A DNA stretch of 64,000 nt from Gammaproteobacteria bacterium (GTDB lineage Bacteria > Pseudomonadota > Gammaproteobacteria > Pseudomonadales > Halieaceae): positions 310,001 through 374,000 of the forward strand of contig JAUHXH010000004.1 in NCBI GenBank assembly GCA_030427085.1. Direction: 5' to 3'. The notes below the pieces were generated by a model. The model was not told where the DNA came from and made no database searches. It worked only from the letters and a program-made list of their open reading frames with translations. A program made the position numbers and the translations under genes. Each line of letters begins with the position of its first letter. The stretch's first letter is position 1. Below are positions 36,165-44,972 of the stretch, piece by piece.

Positions 36165-37997
36165 CTAGCGGTGGCGAGGGGCTCTTTGGGGTGGTTTGGT
36201 TGCAGCGCGATTCCCTGCAGCGAGGAATCCATCACACCAGCCTGAACCCACCACCATCGGCGTAGGTCTCGGCAGAGCCGCCAGTTCTGCACTGAAGTTC
36301 AGTTCTGGCAGGAGTTCATCCAGTACCAGTTCCAGCCGGTCGACGATCGCTGGCTCGCCCACGCGGCCACGAACGCCCCAGCGCACACGGAAGTCATCGC
36401 AAACCCAGTCATCCTCATTACCCGCGGGCCAGCTGGCGAAGGCAACGTCGCGTATCAGCCCGTAGTGCCGGGCCATCATGAACTCCTCGAACACCATTGC
36501 CAGATCCTCCAGGCGGGTGCTGTAGGCGTAGAGGTCGGTGGCCAGATCCTGCTCGAAGAAGAAGCCGATATCACTGGCCGTGTGGCGAGTCACTACAGGT
36601 GTTGTCGGAGCGCCCTGGTAGAGCACTTGTGCAACCTCCTGGAGCTCCGAAGAGGTCAGCGGGTAGACGCTCTGCAGGTGCTCAGAAACCTGCCGGGTCT
36701 CAACGAAGTAAGGCGTATCCCGCGGGTTCAGGACTGGCAGGATGCTCACCGGCAACACATCGGTTGCGTGGGCCAACTCGTGGAACAGCAGGGCGGCTGC
36801 GGGGGCCTCAATCTCCTCCAGCGTGCGCCGGTCCGGGTCAAAGTTGGGAACACCATTGCCGGGCGTTGTACTGACATAGCGCCAAAGATCGGTAAAGGCG
36901 ACCAGTTGTTCGAAGGCGGCACGGTAGTCCGGTTCCTGGGAAATACCCCTGCGTTCGCCGGGGTAGAGCCAGAAAGTGTTTGCGTCCAGATAGATGGCAC
37001 CGGTGCCACTGCTGTAATAAGAAGGGCGAATCTGGTTGCCAATCACGATGGCGGTAACACTGCGGAACAACAGGCGTAGTTCGGCAGGCATGCGGCGCAA
37101 CAGGGTTTCGAAGCGGCGGGCCATCCAGGCATCTTCCACCACCAGGTGGCGCATGATGTCCTCGATGTCCGGCTCGTCAGTTTCCTGCCCGATCAGGGGC
37201 AGTTGTTCGAACTCGCACAGCTCGTAAATCCACACGGGCAACAGGCAGGCCATCAGGTTGTCGATATTACCGCTGCTGGGTCGTGCCAGATCCCAGCTTG
37301 CGCCCACGATCATGCGATCGGTAATCAGGTCCAGCAGATCGGCCTCGATATTGTCGGCCACGGCCACTTCCAGCTCCCACAGAAAATCGGGTGGGCCGTT
37401 GTAGGCATCGGCATGCTGCAATCGCGACCAGGCCAGCACGTCGTTGTAGTTGGTTTTGCCGTCCCGATTAACATCACTGACCAGCCGGGCCGCCTGGAAA
37501 TTGAGCTCGGCCATCAATTCGGCGTCGGTCATCAGGGGGAAACGGTACTGCATGTGCCGGTAGACGGCCTCGGTCAACAGGTTGACCCGGGTGAGACCCT
37601 TGCGCAGGTTGCTGCCGCGTACGATGGCGTGCAGCGAGCCGTTCACAGCGCGGGGGTTTAGGTCGATCAGGCCGTCTTCGTCCCAGTCCTGATCAAAGCC
37701 GCCGGTCGCCTCCACCAGGTACCAGGTGTTGGGTTCTATCTGGCCCTTCGGTAGCTGCACCCCGCCGAGCAGTTTGAGGCGTGTTAGTTCACTGAAACTG
37801 TTCCAGTCGCTGGCGGGAACCTGGGCCCGAACCTCCAGTTCATTGGCCGTGGTCAGGCCGTTGACCACAGCGGCGCCGCCGCGTAGTGGGCGAATAGTGA
37901 TTGTGGCATCGGTGAGCGGGCCGGTGAGTTCTACCTGCAAGCAACCCTGCAGTGAGAACACAGCAATAACCAGCGCCAGGCATTTGCGTAGCGACAT
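36165..37997 (-). CDS. Lipoprotein with HExxH metalloprotease-like motif and Ca-binding loops
   Basis: A 610-residue predicted lipoprotein starting at MSLRKCLALVIAVFSLQGC (lipobox LQGC, Cys19). Two EF-hand/dockerin-type loops are visible: DWDEDGLIDLN (104-114) and DVNRDGKTNYND (175-186). FHELAHATD (405-413) has the zinc motif HELAH, and EDLAMVFEEFMM about 100 residues later could give the third Glu ligand, as in gluzincins. No known peptidase family was recognised, so protease activity is inferred. It lies downstream of the surface-glycan operon on the same strand. Confidence 0.7.
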   Translation of the reverse strand: MSLRKCLALVIAVFSLQGCLQVELTGPLTDATITIRPLRGGAAVVNGLTTANELEVRAQVPASDWNSFSELTRLKLLGGVQLPKGQIEPNTWYLVEATGGFDQDWDEDGLIDLNPRAVNGSLHAIVRGSNLRKGLTRVNLLTEAVYRHMQYRFPLMTDAELMAELNFQAARLVSDVNRDGKTNYNDVLAWSRLQHADAYNGPPDFLWELEVAVADNIEADLLDLITDRMIVGASWDLARPSSGNIDNLMACLLPVWIYELCEFEQLPLIGQETDEPDIEDIMRHLVVEDAWMARRFETLLRRMPAELRLLFRSVTAIVIGNQIRPSYYSSGTGAIYLDANTFWLYPGERRGISQEPDYRAAFEQLVAFTDLWRYVSTTPGNGVPNFDPDRRTLEEIEAPAAALLFHELAHATDVLPVSILPVLNPRDTPYFVETRQVSEHLQSVYPLTSSELQEVAQVLYQGAPTTPVVTRHTASDIGFFFEQDLATDLYAYSTRLEDLAMVFEEFMMARHYGLIRDVAFASWPAGNEDDWVCDDFRVRWGVRGRVGEPAIVDRLELVLDELLPELNFSAELAALPRPTPMVVGSGWCDGFLAAGNRAATKPPQRAPRHR

Positions 37998-38054
37998 AAA
38001 CGAACTCCGTTTCCGTATAGCTCCGACCTCGAGTGTAGCCAAAATATCCGTCAA

Positions 38055-39020
38055 TTACCGCTGGTGATAATTGCGAAACCAGTCCACAAACTGCTGCAGG
38101 CCTTGGTCGATGTCAGTGTGCGGGGCAAAGCCGGTCAGGTCGGCCAGCCGCGCAGTGTCGGCATAGGTGGCGTGTACGTCGCCGTCCTGCATGGGCAGGT
38201 ATTCCTTTTGTGCTTCCATACCCAGCGCCCGTTCCAGTGAGGCTACGAAGTCCATCAGTGCCACCGGCTGGTGATTGCCGATGTTGAATACGGTGGCCAG
38301 AGCGTCGGGCATCGCCTGATGCTCCGACAGCGCCACCACACCGCTAACGATGTCGTCGATGTAGGTGAAATCGCGACTCAGTTGGCCGTGGTTGAACAGT
38401 TTGATCGGGCGGCCGGCGAGAATGGCATCAGTGAACAGCCAGGCCGCCATATCAGGCCGGCCCCAGGGGCCGTACACCGTAAAGAAGCGCAGGCCAGTAC
38501 TGCGAAAGCCGTAGAGATGGCTGTAGGCGTGGGCCATTAACTCGTTGGCTTTTTTGGTGGCCGCATACAGGCTCACCGGCTGGTCCACCGGATCGCTCTC
38601 GCTGAAGGGTAGCTTGGTGTTGCCCCCGTACACGGAACTGGACGACGCGTAGATCAGATGGGGCACCTCGCCGTGGCGACAGCCCTCCAGAATATTCAAA
38701 AACCCGCTGAGGTTGGCATCGGCGTAGGCGTGGGGATTCTCCAGCGAGTAGCGTACACCCGCCTGGGCCGCGAGATTGACCACCTGATCGAAGCGGTGCT
38801 CGCCAAACAATGTGTCGATCGCATTGCGATCGGCCAGGTCGGCTTCAACGAACTGAAAATCGGGCTGCCCCTGTAGTTCAGCCAAACGGTCCTGCTTTAG
38901 CTGTATGGCGTAGTAATCATTCAGGTTGTCCAGGCCGACAACGGTGTGACCGAGCGACAGCAGTTGCCGGCTCAGGTGCATGCCGATGAAGCCGGCGGCG
39001 CCGGTAACCAGAATCTTCAT
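38055..39020 (-). CDS. NAD-dependent epimerase, UDP-glucuronate 4-epimerase-like
   Basis: 321 residues of the extended SDR family. It starts at MKILVTGAAGFIGMHLSRQL (Rossmann glycines); the open frame upstream overlaps the neighbouring gene in another frame. YASSSSVYGGNTKLPFSE and SLYAATKKANELMAHAY supply Ser and YxxxK. Sequence style is that of UDP-glucuronate/UDP-galacturonate 4-epimerases used for surface polysaccharides; exact sugar not certain. The start overlaps the end of the O-antigen ligase gene by four bases. Confidence 0.85.
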   Translation of the reverse strand: MKILVTGAAGFIGMHLSRQLLSLGHTVVGLDNLNDYYAIQLKQDRLAELQGQPDFQFVEADLADRNAIDTLFGEHRFDQVVNLAAQAGVRYSLENPHAYADANLSGFLNILEGCRHGEVPHLIYASSSSVYGGNTKLPFSESDPVDQPVSLYAATKKANELMAHAYSHLYGFRSTGLRFFTVYGPWGRPDMAAWLFTDAILAGRPIKLFNHGQLSRDFTYIDDIVSGVVALSEHQAMPDALATVFNIGNHQPVALMDFVASLERALGMEAQKEYLPMQDGDVHATYADTARLADLTGFAPHTDIDQGLQQFVDWFRNYHQR

Positions 39021-40204
39021 GGCCGGTTTTCCTCGTGTACTTCCCTCGCCTGGGCCAGGGACAGACCCACCAGGGCCATCAGTGGCAGCCACACCACCAG
39101 CCAGGGCAGGCGCGGGCCGATGGCGATGAACTGGCCGTTGACCATCATCATGGTCCAGCCGAAGCCAGCCATCATCAACAGAGGTGCCGCTGCTGCACGG
39201 TTGGCCATGTGGCGGCAACTTGTAGCGATGCTCCAAAGCAACAGGAGCAATAAGCCAACACCCACCACGCCGGTGTAGCGCAGGGCTTCCAGTATCAGGT
39301 TGTGGGATCCATTAAATTCACGGTGGCAAGCAGTAATGCGGGCAAAACGCTCGATACCCTGGCCGAACAAGGGGTGCTGCAGGAACTGTTGCCAGGCCGT
39401 GCCGAACAGTTCCACCCGACAGCTATCCTTGATGGTGCCGGCCTCGCGCAGCATCCATGTGGCGCCCAGTAACAGTGCCGCCAATCCCAAACCGATCGCC
39501 AGCTCGACCGTGACCCGGCCACGCTTGGTGGCCAGGCGATACACAAACAGCCCCACCAGCCACGCGACGACCACGCTGCGGCTGAGGGTGGAGAACATCG
39601 CCAGCAATGTGATCGCGGATAGCAACAAATACAGCCAATGTCGTTCGCTGCGCCACAGGTGTAGCCACAGTAAACTGCCCACGCCGAAGGCGATGCCGGC
39701 ATCGAGCTCATTGGTGAGGCCACCGAGTCCGGTGAGTCGTTCACGGCCAAAAAATGCCCCGGGGTCGGCAATCACCGCGGCCAGAGCCGCCGCCAGAGAA
39801 CAGCTAGCGATGACTTTGAACATCAGCGGTAGCAGATCGGGTCGCTCGCGATACAGGCTGATCGTGGCGAGCATGGCGGTCCCGTAAATGACCAGCTTGC
39901 GCAGCACACTGCCGGCTTCTCCGGTTTCCAGTCCCCCGGCCCAGGTCAGACTCAGGGTCACGTAGGCCAGGAACAGAAGCAGGCATTGCACCGGGCGCTG
40001 ATTGAACAGCTCACCTGCCCCGCCGCGGGTAACCATCATCACCAGCCAGGGCAGAGCCATGCCCAGCAGGGCGGCGGCGCGCACCAGTGCGGTGGAATCC
40101 ACCAGCATGTAATTGCAGAAAAATAGGGCCTGACCGGCAAACAGCCACCAGACCAATTTGTTGCCGCCTGCTACTGACACGCCGGGTAAGGACTGCACAC
40201 GCAC
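39017..40204 (-). CDS. O-antigen ligase/polymerase-like membrane protein
   Basis: A 395-residue polytopic protein with about 11 hydrophobic segments and one long periplasmic loop near residues 260-300 (LFGQGIERFARITACHREFN then GSHNLILEALRYTGVVG). Hx7G-like spacing around GSHNLILEALRYTG is typical of the Wzy_C (PF04932) family, covering the WaaL ligase and Wzy polymerase. Next to LPS core genes, a ligase is the likelier role (inference). The GTG start abuts the sulfotransferase stop without a gap. Confidence 0.85.
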   Translation of the reverse strand: MRVQSLPGVSVAGGNKLVWWLFAGQALFFCNYMLVDSTALVRAAALLGMALPWLVMMVTRGGAGELFNQRPVQCLLLFLAYVTLSLTWAGGLETGEAGSVLRKLVIYGTAMLATISLYRERPDLLPLMFKVIASCSLAAALAAVIADPGAFFGRERLTGLGGLTNELDAGIAFGVGSLLWLHLWRSERHWLYLLLSAITLLAMFSTLSRSVVVAWLVGLFVYRLATKRGRVTVELAIGLGLAALLLGATWMLREAGTIKDSCRVELFGTAWQQFLQHPLFGQGIERFARITACHREFNGSHNLILEALRYTGVVGVGLLLLLLWSIATSCRHMANRAAAAPLLMMAGFGWTMMMVNGQFIAIGPRLPWLVVWLPLMALVGLSLAQAREVHEENRP

Positions 40205-40960
40205 TCAGGTCAGCTCCGCGTAGGCGTCGCGGTAGCCGAGCAGATCGATGTCGTGGGCGTAGCGCTGGTAGGTAATGCGGGCCAGTTCAGGACTGTAGTG
40301 CTCGCGGTAGTCGCGCTTGGCGGTACCACCGGAGGACTGGTTGGCATGGGTCAGGGGTGGCAGGTGGAAGCGTTGCATCAATTGTTGCCACTCAGCGTCC
40401 ATGTCTTCCATGCGAGCCACATGGTCAACGATCAACTCACCTTCGGGGGCAAGGAAGAAGCTTTGTGACTTCAGGTGGCGGTTGATGTGGGTGTCGGGGA
40501 TGGTGGCAACTTTGTGCACGAACTCCTCAAAGCTCATGCCAAACTCAAAGCCGTGACTCCAGAAAATATTCTGGCCCGTGGTGCCCTCGGCATCGACGAT
40601 CTTGTTCTTGTAGCAGGACCACAGGCGATCGAAGGGATTGCGGGCGAAGGCGAATTTGTACAGTGCCGGGTTCAGGGCGGCGATCTGGCGACCACTGAGG
40701 TGTTTGGCGTACTGGTCGGCGCTGGCCACCACGTCTTCGTAGCTGACTTCTTCCAGTGCCAGCGGCTGGCCGTGTTTGGCGTGCAGGTGTACGGCGATGC
40801 TGCGGGCGATGGAGGTTGATGCCACTTTGGGGATCTGCACGTATACCCAGCCTTCATCCGCCACCACCCACACCTTGGGCTTTTGCCGCCAGGCTTTGTA
40901 GTTGCGCAGGTGTTTGCGGAAATAACGGGTTAGCCAGCTGGCTTCACTGTAGTCCTTCAT
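40205..40960 (-). CDS. Sulfotransferase family protein
   Basis: A 251-residue Sulfotransfer_2-type protein. YVQIPKVASTSIARSI (about 40-54) is the 5-prime phosphosulfate-binding loop for PAPS, and FAFARNPFDRLWSCYKNK is the 3-prime phosphate-binding motif. It would transfer sulfate from PAPS to a hydroxyl, most likely of a glycan given its position between the O-antigen ligase and the kinase/KpsS-like fusion. No signal peptide, so it acts on a cytoplasmic precursor. Acceptor unknown. Confidence 0.87.
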   Translation of the reverse strand: MKDYSEASWLTRYFRKHLRNYKAWRQKPKVWVVADEGWVYVQIPKVASTSIARSIAVHLHAKHGQPLALEEVSYEDVVASADQYAKHLSGRQIAALNPALYKFAFARNPFDRLWSCYKNKIVDAEGTTGQNIFWSHGFEFGMSFEEFVHKVATIPDTHINRHLKSQSFFLAPEGELIVDHVARMEDMDAEWQQLMQRFHLPPLTHANQSSGGTAKRDYREHYSPELARITYQRYAHDIDLLGYRDAYAELT

Positions 40961-40968
40961 ATCGGTCC

Positions 40969-42936
40969 CTAATTGCCGGCCGCCATTATACGCGGCGCAG
41001 CCGCCATCCGGGGGATGGTATTTGCCGGGTCCTGCTCCTGCTCCAGCAATTGGAAGATGCGCGCCGCTGCCAGGCGGCAGGTTTCGGGGGAGATATCCAC
41101 CCGTTTGCCGGGTACCAGATAGTCCGTGGCCAGATAGTCGATGAAGCTATCCACCAGGCGCTGGTCGTAGGGCAGGGTGTCGGGCTGCTGCAGGAGGGAT
41201 GTGAGTTCCTGGTTGGAGGCAACATGGGTAACCAACTGCGGAATGTTGTAGCAGGCATCACCCACGGTGATCACCGGACGACCCAGCATCAGCGCCTCCA
41301 CTCCCACAGTGGAATTGATCGTGAGTACACCCGCTGAACGTTCGATCAACTCCTGGGTGTTGTTGGCATTGGCGAAGATAATGCGCGGATGACGGCGATA
41401 CAGGTCGGGGTAGCGACAGGCGCAGGAGGGGTGCTCCTTGATAACTATGTGCCAGGGCTTCGGCAAGCCAGCCAGCGCCGCTTCCAGCCAGCCGTAAAAA
41501 TCGTACATGGTTTTCACCCGCGGCGAGTGGACCAGGATCTGGCTGTCGTTGGCCACCTGGAAGGGCGCGAACAGATAATGCTCGGGCAGGCTCACCTCAT
41601 TACCGACAGGTTTCACCGGTTTGCGCTGCACGAGGCGCCGATTGAAAGGCGTGTGGTGGGGGCGGTAGTGGCGATAAAACTCAGTGTCGCGCGGGATGGC
41701 GTTGTCGTAGTTCACCCCGGAAGGATCGATCGCCATGGTCTCGGGCAGGTAACCATGTTCCATGGTGATGGTGGCCATGCCGCGTGATTCGGCGAAACTG
41801 CGCGCCGCCTGTTGCATGTAGTGGAAGCCGTTCCACTGTACCAGCGCGTCAAAGTGGTGGCCCTCGCAGGTGCGGGAAAAGCCACGCAGGAAGAATCGAC
41901 TTGAGGTTTTCAGCGCGAGGCGATAAATCTCGCGCTGAATCTTGTGTTGTCCGGGTCCAAAAGTCTTGTCGAGTTTGAAATCAAACCAGCGGTCGCTGTG
42001 GCGAAACAGGGCGCGGTCGAACATGGGCGGTAGTGAACGCCCCACCGGCATTTTTCGCAGGTTGACGATTTCACAGTTGCCGCTGAAATGGGGCGCAAGC
42101 TTTTCGAAATAGCGCCGTTCGCGTTTGCTGGTAGCCAGAAACAGAATATTGGCCGGCAAGCCGCTGCCCGTTTCCGGGTGAAACTCCTTGGTCGGGCGGG
42201 TACGCCGGGCGAAGCGGTCGGCGATTTTCTGGAAGTGGGGTGGGTAGCCCTCAATGTTGATGGCGCCGCGGGGTTCGCCGCAGGCAGCACGGTAAGTAGC
42301 GATCAAGGGGTCGGGGTCGGAAGTCGGGAAGAAGCGTTCCAGTTCGTACAGAAAGCGCGCCAGATCCTTGGCTTGCCAGCGGTTGTAGCGGCCCACTCGC
42401 CGGACGCCATCGAGGTCCACGAATAGTGGTTGGTTGTGTTTGTCGAGCAGGATATTGCCGAACTTGGCATCGCCGTGACTCAGGCCGGCAGCGTGTAACT
42501 CACCCAGCAGTTTGATGGCGGCGTGGAGAGCAGGCTCTTCGAGGCGCCCATCCTCCGCACAATCCAGCAGGCTACCGTTGTTGGGCACAAACTCCTGCAG
42601 GGAATACAGGTCCTTGCCCATTTCGTAATAGGCCAATACGCGGCCGCAGGGAATACCCGCGGCGGCCAGGCGCTCTGAACCACGCAGGCGATTGCGCGTG
42701 CGGTTCAGCGGCAGCAGCTTGTAGAGCAGAGCCTTACCGGGAGAGGGGCGGGATCGTTTGATCAGCCAGCGCCGGTTGCCCTGATGCAGCAGGGTAACGC
42801 TGCTCTTGGGATCTGTTTTGATGCGCTCGCCGGCATTCCACAACGCCTCCAGGGAGCTGGCGTCAAAGGGTTGGGGCAAGGCTTCGTCGTTGGTGTCCAG
42901 GCCACTGGCCAGTCGGAGCTTGGTGAACTTAGCCAT
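40969..42936 (-). CDS. Fusion of LPS-kinase-like and KpsS-like (Capsule_synth) domains
   Basis: 655 residues from MAKFTKLRLASG, with GGAGG upstream; the frame is open 18 codons earlier but this start overlaps the waaP stop by eight bases. Residues 1-245 are an LPS-core/Kdo-kinase-like fold: WLIK (Lys60), LSHGDAKFGNILL (catalytic Asp region) and LFVDLDG. Residues 262-655 resemble KpsS/KpsC-type beta-Kdo transferases (MEHGYLPET, IVIKEHPS, TINSTVGVEALMLGRPVITV). One polypeptide could phosphorylate and glycosylate the same core. The fusion is seen directly; both activities are inferred. Confidence 0.82.
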   Translation of the reverse strand: MAKFTKLRLASGLDTNDEALPQPFDASSLEALWNAGERIKTDPKSSVTLLHQGNRRWLIKRSRPSPGKALLYKLLPLNRTRNRLRGSERLAAAGIPCGRVLAYYEMGKDLYSLQEFVPNNGSLLDCAEDGRLEEPALHAAIKLLGELHAAGLSHGDAKFGNILLDKHNQPLFVDLDGVRRVGRYNRWQAKDLARFLYELERFFPTSDPDPLIATYRAACGEPRGAINIEGYPPHFQKIADRFARRTRPTKEFHPETGSGLPANILFLATSKRERRYFEKLAPHFSGNCEIVNLRKMPVGRSLPPMFDRALFRHSDRWFDFKLDKTFGPGQHKIQREIYRLALKTSSRFFLRGFSRTCEGHHFDALVQWNGFHYMQQAARSFAESRGMATITMEHGYLPETMAIDPSGVNYDNAIPRDTEFYRHYRPHHTPFNRRLVQRKPVKPVGNEVSLPEHYLFAPFQVANDSQILVHSPRVKTMYDFYGWLEAALAGLPKPWHIVIKEHPSCACRYPDLYRRHPRIIFANANNTQELIERSAGVLTINSTVGVEALMLGRPVITVGDACYNIPQLVTHVASNQELTSLLQQPDTLPYDQRLVDSFIDYLATDYLVPGKRVDISPETCRLAAARIFQLLEQEQDPANTIPRMAAAPRIMAAGN

Positions 42937-43759
42937 CGAAGACCTCCGCCGCATCGCGTTTGTGATCCCGGCGATAGAGCTGGCGGGCACGCTGTCGTAC
43001 CTGACGCCACAGCGACGCCTGCTCGTTCAGGGTGTGCCGCAGTGGCTCGCCGGTGTAAGCGCGGAGGAAGCGATAGATGTCGCGGCGTGTCAGACCAATA
43101 TCCATGGCGGAAAAATAGATGCTGGCAAGGTCTTTTACCAGCCAGCGCCGCGGTACGGCAGCTCTCAGTTGCGCCCGGTGCAGGTCCACAATGCACAGAC
43201 GGAAGTTGTCAGCCTGAATGCCACCTGCGCCGTTGGGTGCGTCAATCAGGAAGTGGCAGAGGTAGAGGTCGCGGTGGTTCATGCCGCTGCGGTGCATGGC
43301 GCGGGCGAGCTCGGCGGTGGCGACAATGGCTGCCCGGCGCAATTTGGCGGAGGGTGCCTGCGTGGGCCAACGCTCACAAAATTCAGATAACTTGACCTTC
43401 CGGGTCAGCTCTCGTGTCACCACAAACGATTCGGTGTGCGCAGGGTTCCAGCCGCGCTGCCCATAGGCCAGACCTTCCAGTGTATCCACACCGATGCGGT
43501 GCAGATGGTCGATGGCGTACCACTCATTGGCGGCCCCGATCACCGGCAGGCGCAGACGCACCAGGTTTTTAACAATTTCGCCCCAACCCACACCCTTGTG
43601 GTGTTTGACGTAATAGCCCTGACCATCCAGTTCAAAACGGGTGGTGGTGCGGCCCTCTTTGCTGCGCACTATGGTGCCCTGAACCGCGCCAACGGTTTCA
43701 AAGGGGTCGTCGTTGGCGAGCCATTCGCCGATGTGGGCGTCCATGATTTCGAGTTTCAT
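42929..43759 (-). CDS. waaP: LPS core heptose(I) kinase
   Basis: 276 residues from MKLEIMDAHIGEWLAND, with GGGAG upstream. A eukaryotic-like kinase fold: YYVKHHKGVGWGE (ATP Lys52), GMNHRDLYLCHFLID (catalytic Asp) and CIVDLHRAQ (metal Asp). WaaP phosphorylates heptose I of the LPS inner core and is essential for outer-membrane integrity in Pseudomonas. Four-base overlap with the preceding glycosyltransferase gene and eight-base overlap with the fusion gene indicate one transcript. Confidence 0.93.
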   Translation of the reverse strand: MKLEIMDAHIGEWLANDDPFETVGAVQGTIVRSKEGRTTTRFELDGQGYYVKHHKGVGWGEIVKNLVRLRLPVIGAANEWYAIDHLHRIGVDTLEGLAYGQRGWNPAHTESFVVTRELTRKVKLSEFCERWPTQAPSAKLRRAAIVATAELARAMHRSGMNHRDLYLCHFLIDAPNGAGGIQADNFRLCIVDLHRAQLRAAVPRRWLVKDLASIYFSAMDIGLTRRDIYRFLRAYTGEPLRHTLNEQASLWRQVRQRARQLYRRDHKRDAAEVFDG

Positions 43760-44883
43760 GTTCGCTCCCCGGACAGCTCGATGGCGTCCGCCGCGTGGCG
43801 GGGGCGGGAGAAAACATCGGCGGTGGCGGCAAAAGCTGCACAATCGGTGCGCCAGTCGCGCTCACTAGCGAGCAGTTCGGCCAGCGCCACATTCATTGCG
43901 TTCTGGTCGAAGGGCTCTTCCACCACCGCGCCCAGCGCGTTGTCACGCACGTAGTGCGCATAGCCGCAGGTGCCGCTGCACAGTACGGGGACACCGGCCA
44001 CCAGGGCCTCGACAATGACGTTGCCGGTGTTTTCCAGATGCGCCGGGTGTGCCAGCAGGTTACTGGCGAAGAGCAAATCGGGAATATCGTCCCGCTGCCC
44101 CAGGAAGTGAACGGCTGCTCCGATACCCAGTTGTTCGGCCTGGCTGCGGTAGCGGTCCTCGCGCTTGTCGCGGCCTATCACCAGCACCTGAGTATTTTCG
44201 CGCTGCGTGGGGGGCAACGCGGCGACTGCAGCCAACAGGCGCGACAACCCCTTGCGTTTGTAGTCGGAACCTAGAAAGGTTACGACTTTCTGATCGGGCG
44301 CGAGGCCCAGTGCGCTACGACAGGTCGCCCCCCGGGCTTCGGCATCGGCATCGGCGCCGCGTACGCGGTCACGATTGATGCCAGGCGGCATCAGCAGCAG
44401 GCGCTCGGACTGCGTGCGGTAATACTTCTGATACGCCTCGCCCTCCGCCGCGCTGAGCAGCAGGATGCGCGTGCTCCGGTCGGCGGCAAACACCGCCTCC
44501 TCAAAACGCAGTGACCAGCGCACCCGCGGAGTGAGGCGTTCCAGCCAGGGCTTTTCCTCGAACACACGGGTGGCGAAGCAGGTGTCGGCGCAGTAATAGA
44601 CATCCAGATCCGGCATTTTATTGAAGCCGACCACTACATCGGCGGGCTGATCCGCGAGCGCCCTCTGCAAGGCCTGGTGAAAACTGCGATTGCGGCCCGG
44701 GTTGGTCCATCCTTGTACGGGCAGTACTTCCACGGGGAACTCCTGTGGCAATTCGCCCTCCCAAGTACCCGTATACACCGTCACCGCATGGCCGCGCGCC
44801 GCTAACTCCCGCGCGATCGCGAGGAAGTTGCGTTGCAAGCCGCCGTAGGGAAAGTATTTGAATAGGGCCAGGGCCAGTTTCAT
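43756..44883 (-). CDS. waaG: GT4 glycosyltransferase, WaaG-like
   Basis: A 375-residue GT-B enzyme. MKLALALFKYFPYGGLQRNF is the WaaG/RfaG N-terminus, and VTFLGSDYKRKGLSRLLAAV and LAHPAHLENTGNVIVEALVA (E-x7-E type) form the donor site. WaaG adds the first outer-core hexose (glucose in E. coli, GalN-like in Pseudomonas) to heptose II. The next gene on the strand is waaP, the order known from Pseudomonas. First gene of the minus-strand core operon. Confidence 0.9.
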   Translation of the reverse strand: MKLALALFKYFPYGGLQRNFLAIARELAARGHAVTVYTGTWEGELPQEFPVEVLPVQGWTNPGRNRSFHQALQRALADQPADVVVGFNKMPDLDVYYCADTCFATRVFEEKPWLERLTPRVRWSLRFEEAVFAADRSTRILLLSAAEGEAYQKYYRTQSERLLLMPPGINRDRVRGADADAEARGATCRSALGLAPDQKVVTFLGSDYKRKGLSRLLAAVAALPPTQRENTQVLVIGRDKREDRYRSQAEQLGIGAAVHFLGQRDDIPDLLFASNLLAHPAHLENTGNVIVEALVAGVPVLCSGTCGYAHYVRDNALGAVVEEPFDQNAMNVALAELLASERDWRTDCAAFAATADVFSRPRHAADAIELSGERT

Positions 44884-44972
44884 GGAGAGGTCCGCCACAA
44901 GTGGCGGCCAATTATACCGGCAATTGCAGTATGATAGGCGGCCTTTCGCGCACTGACACAGCAGGAAGTCAA

